Notes: a model not told the origin generated them from the sequence alone. Shown: positions 1 through 12,090, counted from the stretch's first letter. The stretch is 64,000 nucleotides of DNA from Euborellia annulipes (GCA_023213315.1 JAKCPI010005273.1:1-64000); one strand, 5' to 3'. Numbers and translations: made by a program.

Positions 1-760
1 GTCCATTTATTCTCTTCAATCATTTATGTCAGAAATTGTGTAAGTTGATGGTAATATTGCTGAGATGGGTTCGCGATTCCTTTCTTAGAAACTGATAATT
101 TTTGTCCTTTAGGTATATTTGATCTGAGGATTATAAGGTTACCTGCTTTTAATCGCCTCCTCATTAATATCATTTGATTAGATCCATATTTATTATAAAT
201 AAAATAATAAATTTAGAATAAAATATAAAGATGCATTATAAAAAAATTTCATCCTTTTCTTTTATCTTTCAACCCGGACTCAATTTCAATTTATTTCCTA
301 TTTTTTTACGCACAATATTTAGGTTTCTTATATTTCCTTGTTATATTAGATATCAATCTGTTATTGTTCTAAAAAAAATAATAATATAAAGAAGTCAATA
401 ATCTGACTTTAACCATTAAATTAAAAAAAAAAGGGGGGGGGGGGAAAAAAAAAATGGATTCTTTTCATTGTGGTTCTTTTATTTTGATTACAATCGGTTT
501 TATGCATTATGAACATCATAATTGCAAAAGCATTCCTTTTTTTATTCATTGAATATTCACTTCAAGTTTTTATAACTTGGTATGAAGAAAATGTGCGGAA
601 ATTTAACAAATCTTTTGTTTTTGAATTTTTTTATTTCCTTAACTGATCATAACTCTCAGATTATTCTTGATCAATTGAAATGAATATAGTCAAGAAAAAA
701 AAAAAAACAAACAAATCGACAAGTTGTTTAATATCTATATTTGAAAAGGTGAACGCAATC
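1..760. other. AT-rich non-coding DNA
   Basis: No gene or recognisable repeat is seen. The stretch is AT-rich with homopolymer runs, including an A-run, G-run, A-run block near 421-453. Confidence 0.6.
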
Positions 761-769
761 GGGGATCAG

Positions 770-965
770 TTTCAAGAATACTTTCCTAGCTCCAGGGTAA
801 TCTTGGGAAGAAAGGAATGAACGAACGATCCCTACGAATTAAAACCGGCCCATTGGCCACGCGTGTTACACAAGCATAGGCTAAACGGGAGTCGAAGGCC
901 CGACCCTTGCAGCGAAAGTCACAAGAAGTTCATGAGAAGATCATCTCCAAGCCTTCTCGATCTTT
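770..965. other. GC-richer patch with a CCAAT-like site
   Basis: This segment of about 200 bp is much richer in G+C than its surroundings. It contains GGCCAATGGGCC when read on the minus strand (near 848-859), which includes a CCAAT box, followed by an ACGCGT. No frame is convincingly coding. It could be a promoter or first exon, or a fragment of an old repeat. The calls rest on composition and one short motif only. Confidence 0.3.
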
Positions 966-1221
966 CGAAATTTCAATAAGAGCTAATACTTTCCGTTATC
1001 TAAATGTAGTAAAATTAACTCTATAAATATTATCTAGGTAATTTAGTAAAATCTTATTAATTACTAATCCGAATGCCTTTTCCATTTTGCCCTTTTGAAA
1101 GAATTTAGATATATACAATATTTATATAAACAACTTTTTCTATAAATTTTTATGGCTATTGGCCAGAGTCGATTCCGCAAGTATTCAAAAATTGGATTTA
1201 GCACTACCTACCTATATGAGT

Positions 1222-1815
1222 AAAAATCTGGTGTGATGGTCGTACAGAACACAACTTCCTCTTTACCTTCGGCAAGAGAAAGTTGTGTACTGTGCTTGTT
1301 TTTTGTGTCGACATATATTTAGGTTCCGACAGTACGATACATTTGAATTCAAAATGTAAAATTTATAAGTACAAGAAAATATTTATATTTTGTTACCATT
1401 TCTTCTATCTTTCCTATGAATTAAAAGAGTAAAGTGTGCTTCAAACAATTTTGAGAGCAAAATGAGAATATACATTTCAAAGAGCATCTAAAAAATAATT
1501 GTTTTTTGAATTTTAATCAAAATCGTTAGAGAGAATTTTGAGAAAATCGAACAAAAAAACTGAAAAAAAGTACATCAGTAAAGTACTAGTACTCTTTTGC
1601 CTATTTTGTTCAAAAGCTTCGTGTTACGTCCGAGGAGGGGTGCCTAACTTAAATATAAAATTTCAACCTAGAAGCTCTTTTCGTTGTTTAGATATTTTGT
1701 TCACAGACAGACACACACACAGAGAGACAGACAGACCATGTTGCAAAAAACTACTTTTTTCAGGGGACCTCAAAACGTGTATATCCATCAAAACCTGATT
1801 TTTTTTATATCGAAA
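1222..1815 (-). mobile_element. Hairpin-ended repeat (family HP1), copy 1
   Basis: This copy lies in reverse orientation to the copy at 2177-2838. It starts with the AATCTGGTGTGA end, contains the shared core (GTACTAGTACTTT, the GACAGACAGACCATG stretch, CCTCAAAACGTGTATA), and lacks the ACTTTCTC hairpin at its far end. The 86-codon open frame inside it is repeat sequence, not a gene. Confidence 0.75.
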
Positions 1816-2176
1816 TATTCCGGTATAGTAGAATGCATAAGTTTTTTTTCTCTATGATTCACCTAGATGATCAAGCAGATCTAGTAAGAACTACTTAATT
1901 GTACATTTAGATTTCCTTGACACCAACGATCAATTATCGTAATTGATACTTTGGGAGTGGATTTCAATAAGCAAATAAACAATTTAAGATATTAAATTCA
2001 AAAAGGAAGGTGAGCACAATAATTTATTACTGTATTGTAATCATATGAAGATTGTTTTCTGAATTTTCACCTCAATTAATCTTTCACATGTTGAAATCTG
2101 AGAATAAGTAGACTTCTGTTGAAATATAATTAAACAATTTATTAAAAGAAAATGATTTAATGTTTATTAAGAAATT

Positions 2177-2838
2177 TTTACTTTCTCTTACCTCTATATA
2201 TATGTTAATATATATAGAGAGAAAGTATTGGATTCATGTCAAAAATTCGATGTCGAGATTTTGATGGTTTGGATACACGTTTTGAGGTCCTCTGAATCCA
2301 AAAAAGTGGTTTTCGCGACATGGTCTGTCTGTGTGTCTGTGAACAAAATATCTCAAGAACGAGAAAGAGCTAGGAGGTTGAAATTTTATATTTAAGTTAG
2401 GCACCCACATGGGACATGACACGAACCTTTTGAACAAAATCGACCAAAGAGTACTAGTACTTTACTGATGCACTTTTTCAGTTTTTTTTCGATTTTCTCA
2501 AAATTTGCTCCAACGATTTTTTTTTTTAATTCAAAAATCAATTATTTTTTAGATTCTCTTTAAAATGTATATTCCCATTTTGTCATTGAAATCTTTTGAA
2601 GACCACTTTACTCTTGTACTCCATAGGAAAGTAGGAGAAATGGTTCCCTTAGTTACAAAATATAAATATTTTCCCATACTTATAAATTTTACATCTGAAT
2701 TCAAATGTTCCGTACTATCGGGAACTAAATATATGTCGACACAAAAAATCTGGTGTGACAAGAACAGAACACAACTTTCGATTACCGAAGGTAAGAGAAA
2801 GTTGTGTGCTGTGCGCCAGTCACACCAGATTTTTATTA
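2177..2838 (+). mobile_element. Hairpin-ended repeat (family HP1), nearly complete copy
   Basis: This is the reference copy for the family. The 5' end is a hairpin, ACTTTCTCTTACC...GAGAGAAAGT, with a TATATATGTTAATATATATA-like loop. The 3' end is a second, different hairpin of about 85 nt whose outer arms are AATCTGGTGTGAC and GTCACACCAGATT. AGGTAAGAGAAAGT, the exact reverse complement of the first 14 nt, sits inside the 3' hairpin. There is no credible ORF. T-runs flank both ends. The family is clearly repetitive in this window; its class is unknown. Confidence 0.8.
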
Positions 2839-3054
2839 TTTGATAAAAAAGAAAGTTTCAAATTTGTACGTTTAATTTGTTGGAAGATCAGCAATCAAAA
2901 TGGAACAAATTTTCGATTAATTTCTCCAGATTTGCTATTTTTTATTAAATTTTTTTTGGACTTCAGAATCGTTTGTACAAAAAGATCTGAAATTATAAAT
3001 TCTTTATGAGGAAAACTGACTGAAATATTTCCTCCTCTGTTGTTGGATTATTCA

Positions 3055-3225
3055 TTTTTTTGAAGTCTTTTTCGGCATCTAAGGCCATTTAGATCCCATC
3101 CCTATTTATTTCAAATGAATTTTAGTCAATTCAAATGAAATAAATTTTTCTCGCTTGGGGCGGGAAGCGAACCCGCCACCCCAGATAAGCTAATGTCTTC
3201 TCTCTAAGCCCCTTGTCACGGGCAG
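3055..3225 (-). repeat. tRNA-related SINE (type B)
   Basis: Read on the minus strand it has a B-box-like GCGGGTTCGCTTCCCG. It then shows the body shared with copies near 10,855, 15,110 and 55,190 (ATTTGAAATAA, AAATGGCC, GATGCCGAAAAAG). The A-box region is degraded. Confidence 0.65.
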
Positions 3226-3710
3226 CGTTATTCATTATTTATATATTTTTCTTGAAAAATATTCGAATAAAGTAGGCTGATTATTTTTGTCTTTCAATTA
3301 AACGGTTTTGTACTGAATTTTTGTTACAAGATCAAAATCATCATCCAACAACATGAAACCTAATAAAATTTATTTATGAAAAAAAAATTATCATTTAATA
3401 TTAACTGTCTTTTATTTCTTTTGAAGGTCCATTTTGGTCTCATTAGAATATATTAATTGCAATTTAGTATACAGCATAATTCGTTGTAACAAATAATAAA
3501 TGTCAAGAGAGAAATTATATACCTACCTATAATAATTTTGCTCATAACATCTTTCTTAAAAAAAATTTTAATAAGTCAACTCAAGGTCCAGACTTAAGCA
3601 AGAGGCAGCATACCAATAAATAAATAATAAAAAAAATTCAATTCACTGAACTGTTATTAATATTTACGTGTGTCTCAATTTAAATAATTTAAGGCAATTG
3701 GAGAAACAAA
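3226..3710. other. AT-rich non-coding DNA
   Basis: No gene, RNA or repeat is recognised. Confidence 0.6.
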
Positions 3711-3724
3711 TTTTTCTAAACAAA

Positions 3725-3796
3725 TACGAACCTGGGGCCGAACCCGCGACCCTCGGTATAGAAGGTTAGCACCCTAACCCCTACGCCAAGCCCCAG
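3725..3796 (-). repeat. tRNA-like head of a SINE
   Basis: The minus strand reads CTTGGCGTAGGGGTTAGG (A-box-like) and then GCGGGTTCGGCCCC (B-box-like), spaced as in a tRNA. There is no complete acceptor stem, so I call it a SINE head and not a functional tRNA gene. Confidence 0.65.
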
Positions 3797-3799
3797 GGC

Positions 3800-5270
3800 T
3801 TTTCAAACAATTGAATTAACTCTAAGTAATGATCCTTTTGTTTATAAGAAAATATTACTCGAAGATAAACATACATTTTCTAAACAAATTATCAAATACG
3901 ATTAAAATGCAAATTTTTAAATCCGTTAAAAAAAAAAAATTAATTGTTCATATAAATTTATTATCCCAAAAAAATTTTTTTTATCTCTTTTTATTTTTTT
4001 TTAATCGTGTTTACATTTATAAAATGTCAACATTTTACTTGTTTGCGTGAAATTTATTAAATTGATTGTAATTTCCAGTCTATTGAACATTGAACTTTGA
4101 ACTCCTCTCTCTTTTATTACTCTAATGTAATGTTACGGATTACAAATCATTTAAACTATATTTATATACTAAAAGATTATTTTAATTGAACTATAGGAGA
4201 TCCGTTTCACTCGTCTCTATTGCAAAATCCCCTCGCATATTAAATTATTAAATAAATATTGACCTAGATTTATATTAAATTTAAATCTATGTATGTTTAA
4301 TAGCAGGCCTGTTTGATGTACCCAGTAAATGTGACTTTTTAGGAAAATTAACAATAAATATTGATTATTTAATAAATTAAAATAATTTTATAATAATATA
4401 TATAATAGCGGAGTGTTCGTCTGTCCGTCTGATATTCTAGATATTCATTCACTAAACACTAGATAATGAAATGAAACTTTTTTCACTCAGAAATAAATAA
4501 ATAAATTGATATTCTTGAATCTATTAAAAACCAATAATCAATATAAATAATTATTAATTGATATAAATATTCATCTTGTCGAACAAGAATATTAACGAAG
4601 CCGTAGGTAATTAAATACAAAATTTTATTACATGTTTGAGAACATATAAAGACATTACTTGGTTGTAATTAAAACAATAAAAATTAATTCTCATTGCCAC
4701 ACAAATGTTACAATTTAATAATTAACATAGAATAACTTAAAATTTCACCGTTATGGTCGTAGGTGTGAAAATAGAATTAAAAAATCTTTTTTTTATTGGC
4801 AATGATTTATTGTTTCAATTGAAATGTTTGTTTATACAGTATATTCATTGCTGAAAAAAAAATAATTGTAACAAACAATTATCATAATTTCATGTTATTA
4901 TCGACTCGAAATTGTGCAAAACGAGAGAAAAAAAAATTCCAAACCAAGAAGTAAACACTAATTTAATCATTAGTCAAGAGTATTTAGATTACGGGAAAAT
5001 ATTATAAAAATATTTCTCAGAAAAATTTTTTTTTATTTCCCATTTCATGTATGCGCTAAATCTATATTTATTAAAATAATATCTAACAAAATCTTCATAT
5101 GTTAAATTCAGTAAAATTTTACCCAAATTGTTCCCATACTTGGATTTTTGGAAGGAGCCAACATATTTTTCAAAAGATTTATTTACACAAAATCCGTGGT
5201 GATCCGTTGATTGCACAGCACACAATTTTATCTGATAGACCAAGAATTGGGTAAAATCCAACCATAACCT
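3800..5270. other. AT-rich non-coding DNA
   Basis: No supported gene. The short open frames here are A/T-run artefacts. Confidence 0.6.
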
Positions 5271-5279
5271 CCCGTTTAT

Positions 5280-5332
5280 TGATCTCGGTAATCGAAAGTT
5301 GTTTTATGTGCTTTTCACTCCAGATTTTTTTA
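5280..5332 (-). repeat. HP1 terminal hairpin fragment
   Basis: Degraded 3' hairpin of the HP1 family, with GGTAATCGAAAGTTG and CTCCAGATTTTTTT. It lies immediately left of the LINE fragment. Confidence 0.55.
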
Positions 5333-5339
5333 TTTTATT

Positions 5340-6085
5340 TATTTATTTATTGTACTGCTTTAATAGCTGTAGCTAATAGCAGGGGTTCAGAGATACATTT
5401 TATTGATTATATTTATCTACAAGAACAAAAACAAAACAAATAGAGAAAGTGGAGACGATTCCAGGTTACATTTTCTATATACAATATTTATTCATACAAA
5501 ATGAACGATCGCCTCGGTAACAAAATGGCAAAGATCACTCAGGTCCCTCTCTGTGTAGTCAATATGCTTTGGCCCATCGACACCAAGTCCCTACCTCCCA
5601 GAAACCGCACTCTTATTCCCTCATACAATGGACGGGAATGTAGAATGTGGTTAAGATCTTCTTCATTTCCAAGGTTGCAAAGGAAACAGATTTCATCCGG
5701 GCTGATCTTATAGGAGTTTCCATCAGTGCAAAAATATATGCGTCTTGAATTGGCTGAATTGGCCTCGTGGAGAATTCTCTTCATCCTCAGCGACGCCCCA
5801 AGCGAGAAGATCGCTCCCTGACCAAAATCCAGATTCCTGTACCGTCAAACATATCTTGATTCGGCGAGGTGCTCTCCAATCTTCATGTAGTAGTAGAAGA
5901 GCCTGACCAGCCACTTCAGTGCACGTTTAAACACTACACTTATAATCCTATGTTGTTGAAATTCTCTTCTAACAACGTGGCCGGGGGTCGAGATATCCAA
6001 ATAATAGTCTACAGGGATTTGAAGAATCTCTCCTGGCAGGCTTCAATTACATCGGGATATCCCAGTGCCCAGACCTCGGAAGTAC
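5340..6085 (-). pseudogene. Decayed 3' end of a non-LTR retrotransposon ORF2
   Basis: On the minus strand, 5539-5784 encodes a C-terminal zinc-knuckle-like segment containing CFLCNLGNEEDLNHIL and then PLYEGIR. This resembles the CxxC...H...C tail after the reverse transcriptase of LINE elements, where CPLYEGIR-like wording is common. The final cysteine position is changed. An overlapping minus frame (5723-5914) continues the similarity in another frame, so at least one frameshift is present. The sequence to the left (5340-5538) would be the element's 3' UTR. No reverse transcriptase core is present. HP1 fragments lie on both sides. Confidence 0.6.
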
Positions 6086-6089
6086 GACT

Positions 6090-6724
6090 ATACAAAAGCA
6101 CTCTTACCTTCGGTAAACAAAAGTTGTGTTCTATGCTTTTCACACCAGATTTTTTTTTGTCGACATATACCATGGTATTTAGTTTCCGACAATATGGTAC
6201 ATTTGAATTCAAGATGCAAAATTTTTAAACGGAAAAATATTTATATTCTGTTACCATGGCAATTTATCTTCACTATGAAGTGCACGAGAAAAGTGGCCTT
6301 CACAAGATTTCAAGGGCAAAATGAGAATATACATTTTAAAGAGCATCTAAAAAAAAAAAATTATTTTTGAATTTTAATCAAAATCGTTGGAGCGAATTTG
6401 AGAAAATCGAAAAAAAAAAAAAAAAACTTGAAAACTACATCAGTAAAGTACTTTTTGGCCGATTTTGATCAAGAGCTTATTTTCACGCCTCAGGAGGTGT
6501 AGTTAAATATAAAATTTCAACCTCTTAGCTCAATTCCTTCATGGTTTATATTGAACACATACAAACAGACACAGGGGCAGATAATGTTGCAAAAAACACT
6601 TTTTGGACTCAAGGGACCTCAAGACGTGTATATTATATCCATTAAAATCTCGACATCGAATTTTTGACAGGAAACCAATACTTTTTCTCTATATATTAAC
6701 ATATATAAGTAAGAGAAAGTAAAA
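6090..6724 (-). mobile_element. HP1 repeat, reverse copy
   Basis: It begins with the CTTACCTTCGGTAA...CACACCAGATT part of the 3' hairpin, runs through the family core, and ends at the 5' hairpin (ATATATAAGTAAGAGAAAGTA). The outer arm of the 3' hairpin is missing. The open frames inside are repeat sequence. Confidence 0.75.
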
Positions 6725-8020
6725 GGTATCTCAAATTTGACCAAAGATATTTAATTTAATTAATTTTTTACAGTTTATATTCCCGTAGATATATCCTGAA
6801 GATCTCTCATTTGATTAGAAATGAAATAATGACAGATAATTTTATTCATGAAATTTCATTTCTGGACTCGATTGAACCTATGTTAAAATAATGTGATAAT
6901 GATTTATACTATAGCATATTATTAAAAATAAAAAAAATGGGGGGAGGCTGAATTTGGAATTAGTTGGGGTGTGTGTGAAACGATGAAAAAAAGAGTAGAT
7001 CGATGAAATTTGGTAAGTAAAAAAAGAGATTCTCAACTTTGGAGTAAATAGTCACTGGAAGTAGTATTTCAAAAAGTTTTAAAAATTTGAAATTTTCAAT
7101 TTTTGTATATATGATAAAATACTTATTTTAAAAAGTTTATTCTTTGACATTTTCGAAAACTGAATAGTTTTGAAATAATCACAGAAGAAATAGAAAATTT
7201 CGTAATTTTGATAAAAAATCAAAACAAAATATACAGGGTATAAAAAGGGAAAATAAACAATCATTTGTCACAAATCATTTGTTATATGTATGTGATGTTT
7301 TGTTTGATTATCAAAATTAGAAATTTACTCTGTGATATCAAAATTCAGTTCGAAAAAAAAAGGATATAATATAAAAAAAAAAAAGAAAGTGGATAAAGAG
7401 AAATCTAAAGGAAGGGAAGGGGAAAAAATGAAAAATGGATTGGATAGGGAGGCAAAAGTGGAGAAAAAAAATCGAAGCGAAGAAAAAAGAAAGTAAAAAC
7501 ATGTAGCGAATAGCAAAATAAACAGGTGGAAGAGCCAAGCAAAATAAATAATATAAATCATTTGGGAAAAGATTATTCGTTCCTGGTCCTTGTTCTATTA
7601 CACAATGAACAAACTACAAGAATTTCATTAGACATGCAATAAATAAAAATAATAAGAATGGAGCGAGCGAGCTATTAATTCATCTTTCGCCAACTCGTTA
7701 AGTTTTAAGCAACGGGAACAGAAAACAAGGAAATTAAACGATGTCGCATCTATGGAGAAAGAGAGAGAACGCTAATCGGTCATTTTTTTTTCTCTAATTC
7801 GACTGAACAAAAGAAACGGTTTTACTCGCTTGGCACCACAATGCCAATTAATTAAAGAGTTGAAATACATTTTATGTTTGATGAGAGATTTTTTTTATTC
7901 ATGGTAATAATATTAAACAAAAAACTAAAAATATACAAATCAACACTATAATTCAGCATCAGAGATGGATGGGCAAGACCGCGATCCTTTTGGATTCGAC
8001 CTAGGATTATAGTTGAGAAT
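6725..8020. other. AT-rich non-coding DNA
   Basis: No gene recognised. 7365-7500 is a purine-rich low-complexity tract that produces spurious long minus-strand frames rich in F, S and L. Confidence 0.6.
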
Positions 8021-8021
8021 T

Positions 8022-8235
8022 GGAGATATCAGCCAAATTGGGATTGTCCACGTTAATAAAACTCCCTGGATAAGACGTTTGGGCCTGAATTTATTTGGCC
8101 ATCTTCAGTTTTCGGGAATTATACACATAGCGATAACTGAAGATGGCCAAATAAATTCGGGCCGAAACGTCTTATCCAGGGAATTTTATTAACCTGAACA
8201 ATCCCAATTTGGGTGATATCTCCAATTCTCCACTA
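8022..8235. repeat. Foldback repeat with hammerhead-like motif
   Basis: A near-perfect inverted repeat of about 210 bp with a short centre at about 8118-8133. The right half reads, on the plus strand, GATAA-CTGAAGA, then a GGCC...GGCC stem, then GAAACGTC-TTATC. The flanks GATAA and TTATC are complementary. This is the topology of a hammerhead ribozyme with a 2-bp stem III. In the left half (minus strand) GAAAC is changed to CAAAC, so that arm would be inactive. No self-cleavage is demonstrated. Confidence 0.6.
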
Positions 8236-8259
8236 TAATCACCTCAAAAGCAACCGATC

Positions 8260-8715
8260 CAGGATATTCGGATCTGAATCGAAATCCTTTTTTTGGGGGG
8301 GGATCTTGGATCTGAATCGTAATCATCTTTGCTCTCTAGAGCTAGGATCGGATCTCTAATCCTTTTCAATTCCAATCCTTACAAACCTTTTACTTTTTAA
8401 TAAATAGACCTACCGGTAGGACTATATCGTTTTTATTATTTAAGAATAATGCCTATTTTTATATTTTTTTCATCCGAATGCCTAAAAATGTGCAAATTCG
8501 GCCGAAGAAGTTGGCAATTTTATTAGAAACTGGGTCGGATTTCCGGATTGGAATAGATTTTCGAATCGTGGACTGAATTTGCTGATCGGAACAACGATCC
8601 TTTTTCTATATCGGAACGGATTAGCGGATCAGATGGCAAGAGCTTGTTTCGATTCTCGTATTCACTTATCCATTTGCAGCAGCGGGACCCGATCTCTAAT
8701 CCTTTTTAAAAGATT
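8260..8715. repeat. Dispersed GGATC/AATCC-rich repeat, copy 1
   Basis: Degenerate, internally repetitive sequence (GGATCGGATCTCTAATCC, CGGATTGGAATAG and similar words). It shares order and wording with 21,520-22,005: CATCCGAATGCCTAAAAAT here, CATCCAAACGCCTAAAAAT there. Confidence 0.6.
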
Positions 8716-9299
8716 TTGTCCATTCCTGTTCAGCATAAGCTTATAATACCTGCCAAACGTCATTAATAAGTTATTTAATACTCCTACGAGTAAAATTTTT
8801 GACAATTTCTGAGGCCATATTAAAAAAAAAAATATGTATTTTGTAATTGAAGGTTTTGGGTTCTTCTGCTCAAGTGACGGACTATTGGAAGTATATAAAT
8901 TAGTAGACGTCTTTCCATATTATTTGTTCATTTTAATTTAGAAAAGGATGACTCATCTCATAGTGTACGATGTCAGCTCTGTATTGATATAAGATGACTG
9001 GAGAACATTATATAGTTAATATATGATTTGCCGAATAAAGAGGGTACAACTTTCATCGTCTTTTTAATTTATCTCTTTAGAACCTTTGTATTCTATTAAA
9101 AATTATCTCTTTATGCCCTGTACACGCCCAAAGCCCTTTAAAAATGGGCCCAAAGGGGAAATGAGATAAAATAAACAGACAAAATACTGACGTATGCATA
9201 GGCGTAGCCAGGGGGGGGGTTGGGGGTTCAAATCCTCTCATGGGACCCAAGTCATGACGATATTTAAGCTCTATAATACAAATTATATTTCATATAGGG

Positions 9300-9540
9300 T
9301 AAGGGAAAAAGTGTCAGTGTTTAAAAAAAAAACCTAGAAAATAAATATGCCTGGACCTCAATATATCGTAATTATATAGGGCTTAATATTAAGTATCGTA
9401 AAATGTCTATATGGTAACTTAAAGCAAGTTTCTAGGGTTTACAACTTAGTAAACCCTAGAAACTTGCTTTAAGTTACTCTAGCATATTTAGTTACGCTCT
9501 TACACATATGACAAAAAAAGAGATTAATTAAATGGTGCAT
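9300..9540. repeat. SINE tail fragment containing a perfect 28-bp hairpin
   Basis: The ATGCCTGGACCTCAATATATCG segment matches the tail of the SINE at 12,350-12,545. Within it, 9414-9441 and 9450-9477 are exact inverted repeats around an 8-nt loop. Confidence 0.6.
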
Positions 9541-10310
9541 AGCCATTGGATTTGCGTGGGTTCCAACCAAGTCGTGGGTTAATCCTGTCCATCTTCTACC
9601 TCAACTAACGGAGATCAAAAGAGACAGAACGGGATGATCCGTTATTGCTATATTATTATTCCGTAAAAATATTTCTCGATTAATAATTAAAAAAAAAAAA
9701 AAACAACAAAGTTGTAGTTTTATTTATTATCCCTCGAAAGAGAAAGAATGATAGAGATTATATTTTATGCTCATAAATTTGAATAAATTATTATTAATAA
9801 AAAAATTTGTTGTGGAGCGGTGATTATTTAATTCAATGAATTTTCATCGATTTAAAAAAAAATTGATATGTAATTGAATATCTTTACAAATAAAAAAAAA
9901 TAGATAAAAGTGTTCAGATTACAATAAAAAATCGTGAATATAAGAGTTTATGTGTGAATTTGAATCGGTATAGTTATGCTTGCGTTAAAGATAGAATGAG
10001 GGGTAGGCAAAGTGGGTGTTGTTTTATAAAATAAGATGTAAATGAAAAAAGTTTTACTTTCGTATTCTAAAGTATTTGAATATTACGACGAAAGCTTTGA
10101 ATTTTAGATAATGGTTTGTCGATTCAAATAAGGTTCATATAAAATTATAATTAATAGTTTTTTTTGCGATTAATCTGTACCCCAAATAGGACTGGCATTC
10201 CTTTCTGTTTACTGTTAAGTCTAAATAATTTTCGGGATGTCTTCATTTGAATCAGATATTAATATTCAATAAATGCCTCGATTCTAACTTCACGAGTCTT
10301 AAGTTTTTTA
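9541..10310. other. AT-rich non-coding DNA
   Basis: No gene recognised. Confidence 0.6.
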
Positions 10311-10315
10311 ACATA

Positions 10316-10547
10316 CGAGGGCAGGTCATAAAGTCCGTGACTTTTTGAATGAAACACAGATTTTTGGATAAAAAAATATTTTATTTTTCAACGTAGTTTC
10401 CTTTGAGTCAAACAAAAACTAAAAGACCCAGCTGGTTCAAATTTTTACAGGAGTCAGCTGATAGTTTTCTGCTCACAGGAGCAGTGTTGCCATTTCAGTA
10501 AAAAGGCGCGAAATTAAAAAAGTCTCGGACTTATTGACCTACCCTCG
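10316..10547. mobile_element. Mariner-type MITE, copy 1
   Basis: Terminal inverted repeats start CGAGGGCAGGTCA and end TGACCTACCCTCG, flanked by TA on both sides. They extend inward through the AGTCCGTGACTTTTT wording. The sequence matches the copy at 15,364-15,586 in opposite orientation. It has no transposase. Confidence 0.8.
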
Positions 10548-10609
10548 TATTTTGTAAGTTTATTATTTTTTCCTGTATCTTAACGAAATTCGGACCCGGA
10601 ATCTCCAGC

Positions 10610-10770
10610 TTATCGGTGTGTTTTCTTTCCATCAAAATGTTTTGTCCGAAAATGTTTTTGCTTGTTCGGTGTGCGTTGGCATCGAGCAAAACGTTTTGCT
10701 CGTGGACAAAACATTTTGTCCGAAAACGTGTTTTTCTCGTTCGGTATGCGTTCAGCCCAAATGCTAAACT
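10610..10770. repeat. Short internally inverted repeat cluster
   Basis: Repeated words such as AAAATGTTTTGTCCGAAAA and ACAAAACATTTTGTCCGAAAA occur in direct and inverted order. The open frame across it reflects the repeats and not a gene. Confidence 0.5.
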
Positions 10771-10854
10771 AAATACTAGGCACTGTTGTTTGGAATAGGC
10801 ATTTATTTATTCCAATTGGTAGGCTATATAATTGATTTTTTTCTTTTTTTAAGG

Positions 10855-11025
10855 CCTTTTTCGACATCTAAGTCCATTTAGACCCCTATTTATTTTCTAT
10901 TCTTATTTATTTCAAATGATTTGTAGTTAATTCAAATGAAATAAATTTTTCTCACTTGGAACGGGAAGCGAACCCGCGACCCCAGCCATGAGAAGCTAAT
11001 GTCTTTTCTCTGAGCCACGGACTTT
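10855..11025 (-). repeat. tRNA-related SINE (type B)
   Basis: Same family and orientation as 3055-3225: minus-strand GCGGGTTCGCTTCCCG, followed by the ATTTGAAATAA and AAATGGACTTAGATG body. Confidence 0.65.
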
Positions 11026-11029
11026 AATT

Positions 11030-12090
11030 GATTTAAATAAAGCTAAGATTTTTTTTACTGTATAAACAAATTGGAATATTTAGTTGGTTAGGTCAAAAAA
11101 TGTTATCATAGAATACATAGATTTGTTCGTGTTTGTTTACTGGAAGATAGGCAAATCAAATGACCAACTTACTAATGATTTTGTTTTTTTTTGTTTATTT
11201 ACTACAAAGCTCTCTCGAGTATGCCAATTTCTAAGAAGATTCAACAAGTGGTCCGTTCTAGATGAGGAGAAATTAAACGAAAGCTATTTCGATTTCCTAC
11301 CATACACGAAAGAATCTAAGATTATTTCAAATTAGGCAATTTCCCTTTTCACAAATTTACCTAGAGGTTTTTTCGAACGGTGGATATTTTATCTCGAAAG
11401 AATATTAATAAAAAAAAATTGAGCACCAATAATTTATGGTTTAGGATATCTGTATCTTAAAAATTTGTCAGTCACTCTTTAAAAAAAAAAAAGTTATGCT
11501 TCAATAAAGATACTAACGATTTGAATGTACCTATTATAAAAAAAATTTATTATAGATGGGATGTGATTTTCTCGATACTGTTAATAAAAAAAAAAAAAAA
11601 ATTTGGGTTCCACAAAAATAATAATGTACTAGTAGGCCTATTAACATTAAAGTATTTACGGTATAACTTAAAAAAATCTATTTAAATAAAAATATTTTCT
11701 CTCCTTCAGTTGTATAGTAAAGTAAAATTTATCCTATGAAATATCCGGTATTGTGGAAATTAAATTTCAAATAAAAATTTGAAATATGAAGGTTAGATAA
11801 ATAAAAATGAAAACAAAATTCCAATCATCTTTATTTGATTCACCTTGGCTGCTGTCATTTTTGTCAAAATATAAACATTAAAAGAAAATGGTCTGCCCTA
11901 TTTTGTTATTAACTTATAAAAACCTTCGTTAGTTTTCAAATATCTATTAGGGTTGACCTCATTTAAAATATTTTTCCTCTTCCTCTATATCTTCAAGGGA
12001 ATATTATTTCCATCAAATAACACAAGATATAACATATTGATTAGAACAGCAAAATATTTGATATCTTATTGTATAGTTATTTTAAAATTA
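11030..12090. other. AT-rich non-coding DNA
   Basis: No gene recognised. The 83-codon plus frame at 11,084-11,335 has no splice context or motif that I can support. Confidence 0.5.

Noticed and set aside
7325..7561. Long minus-strand frames
   Set aside because: Phe/Ser/Leu-only products of a purine-rich tract; low complexity.
10616..10798. 60-codon plus frame
   Set aside because: Made of internal inverted repeats; no splice or domain support.
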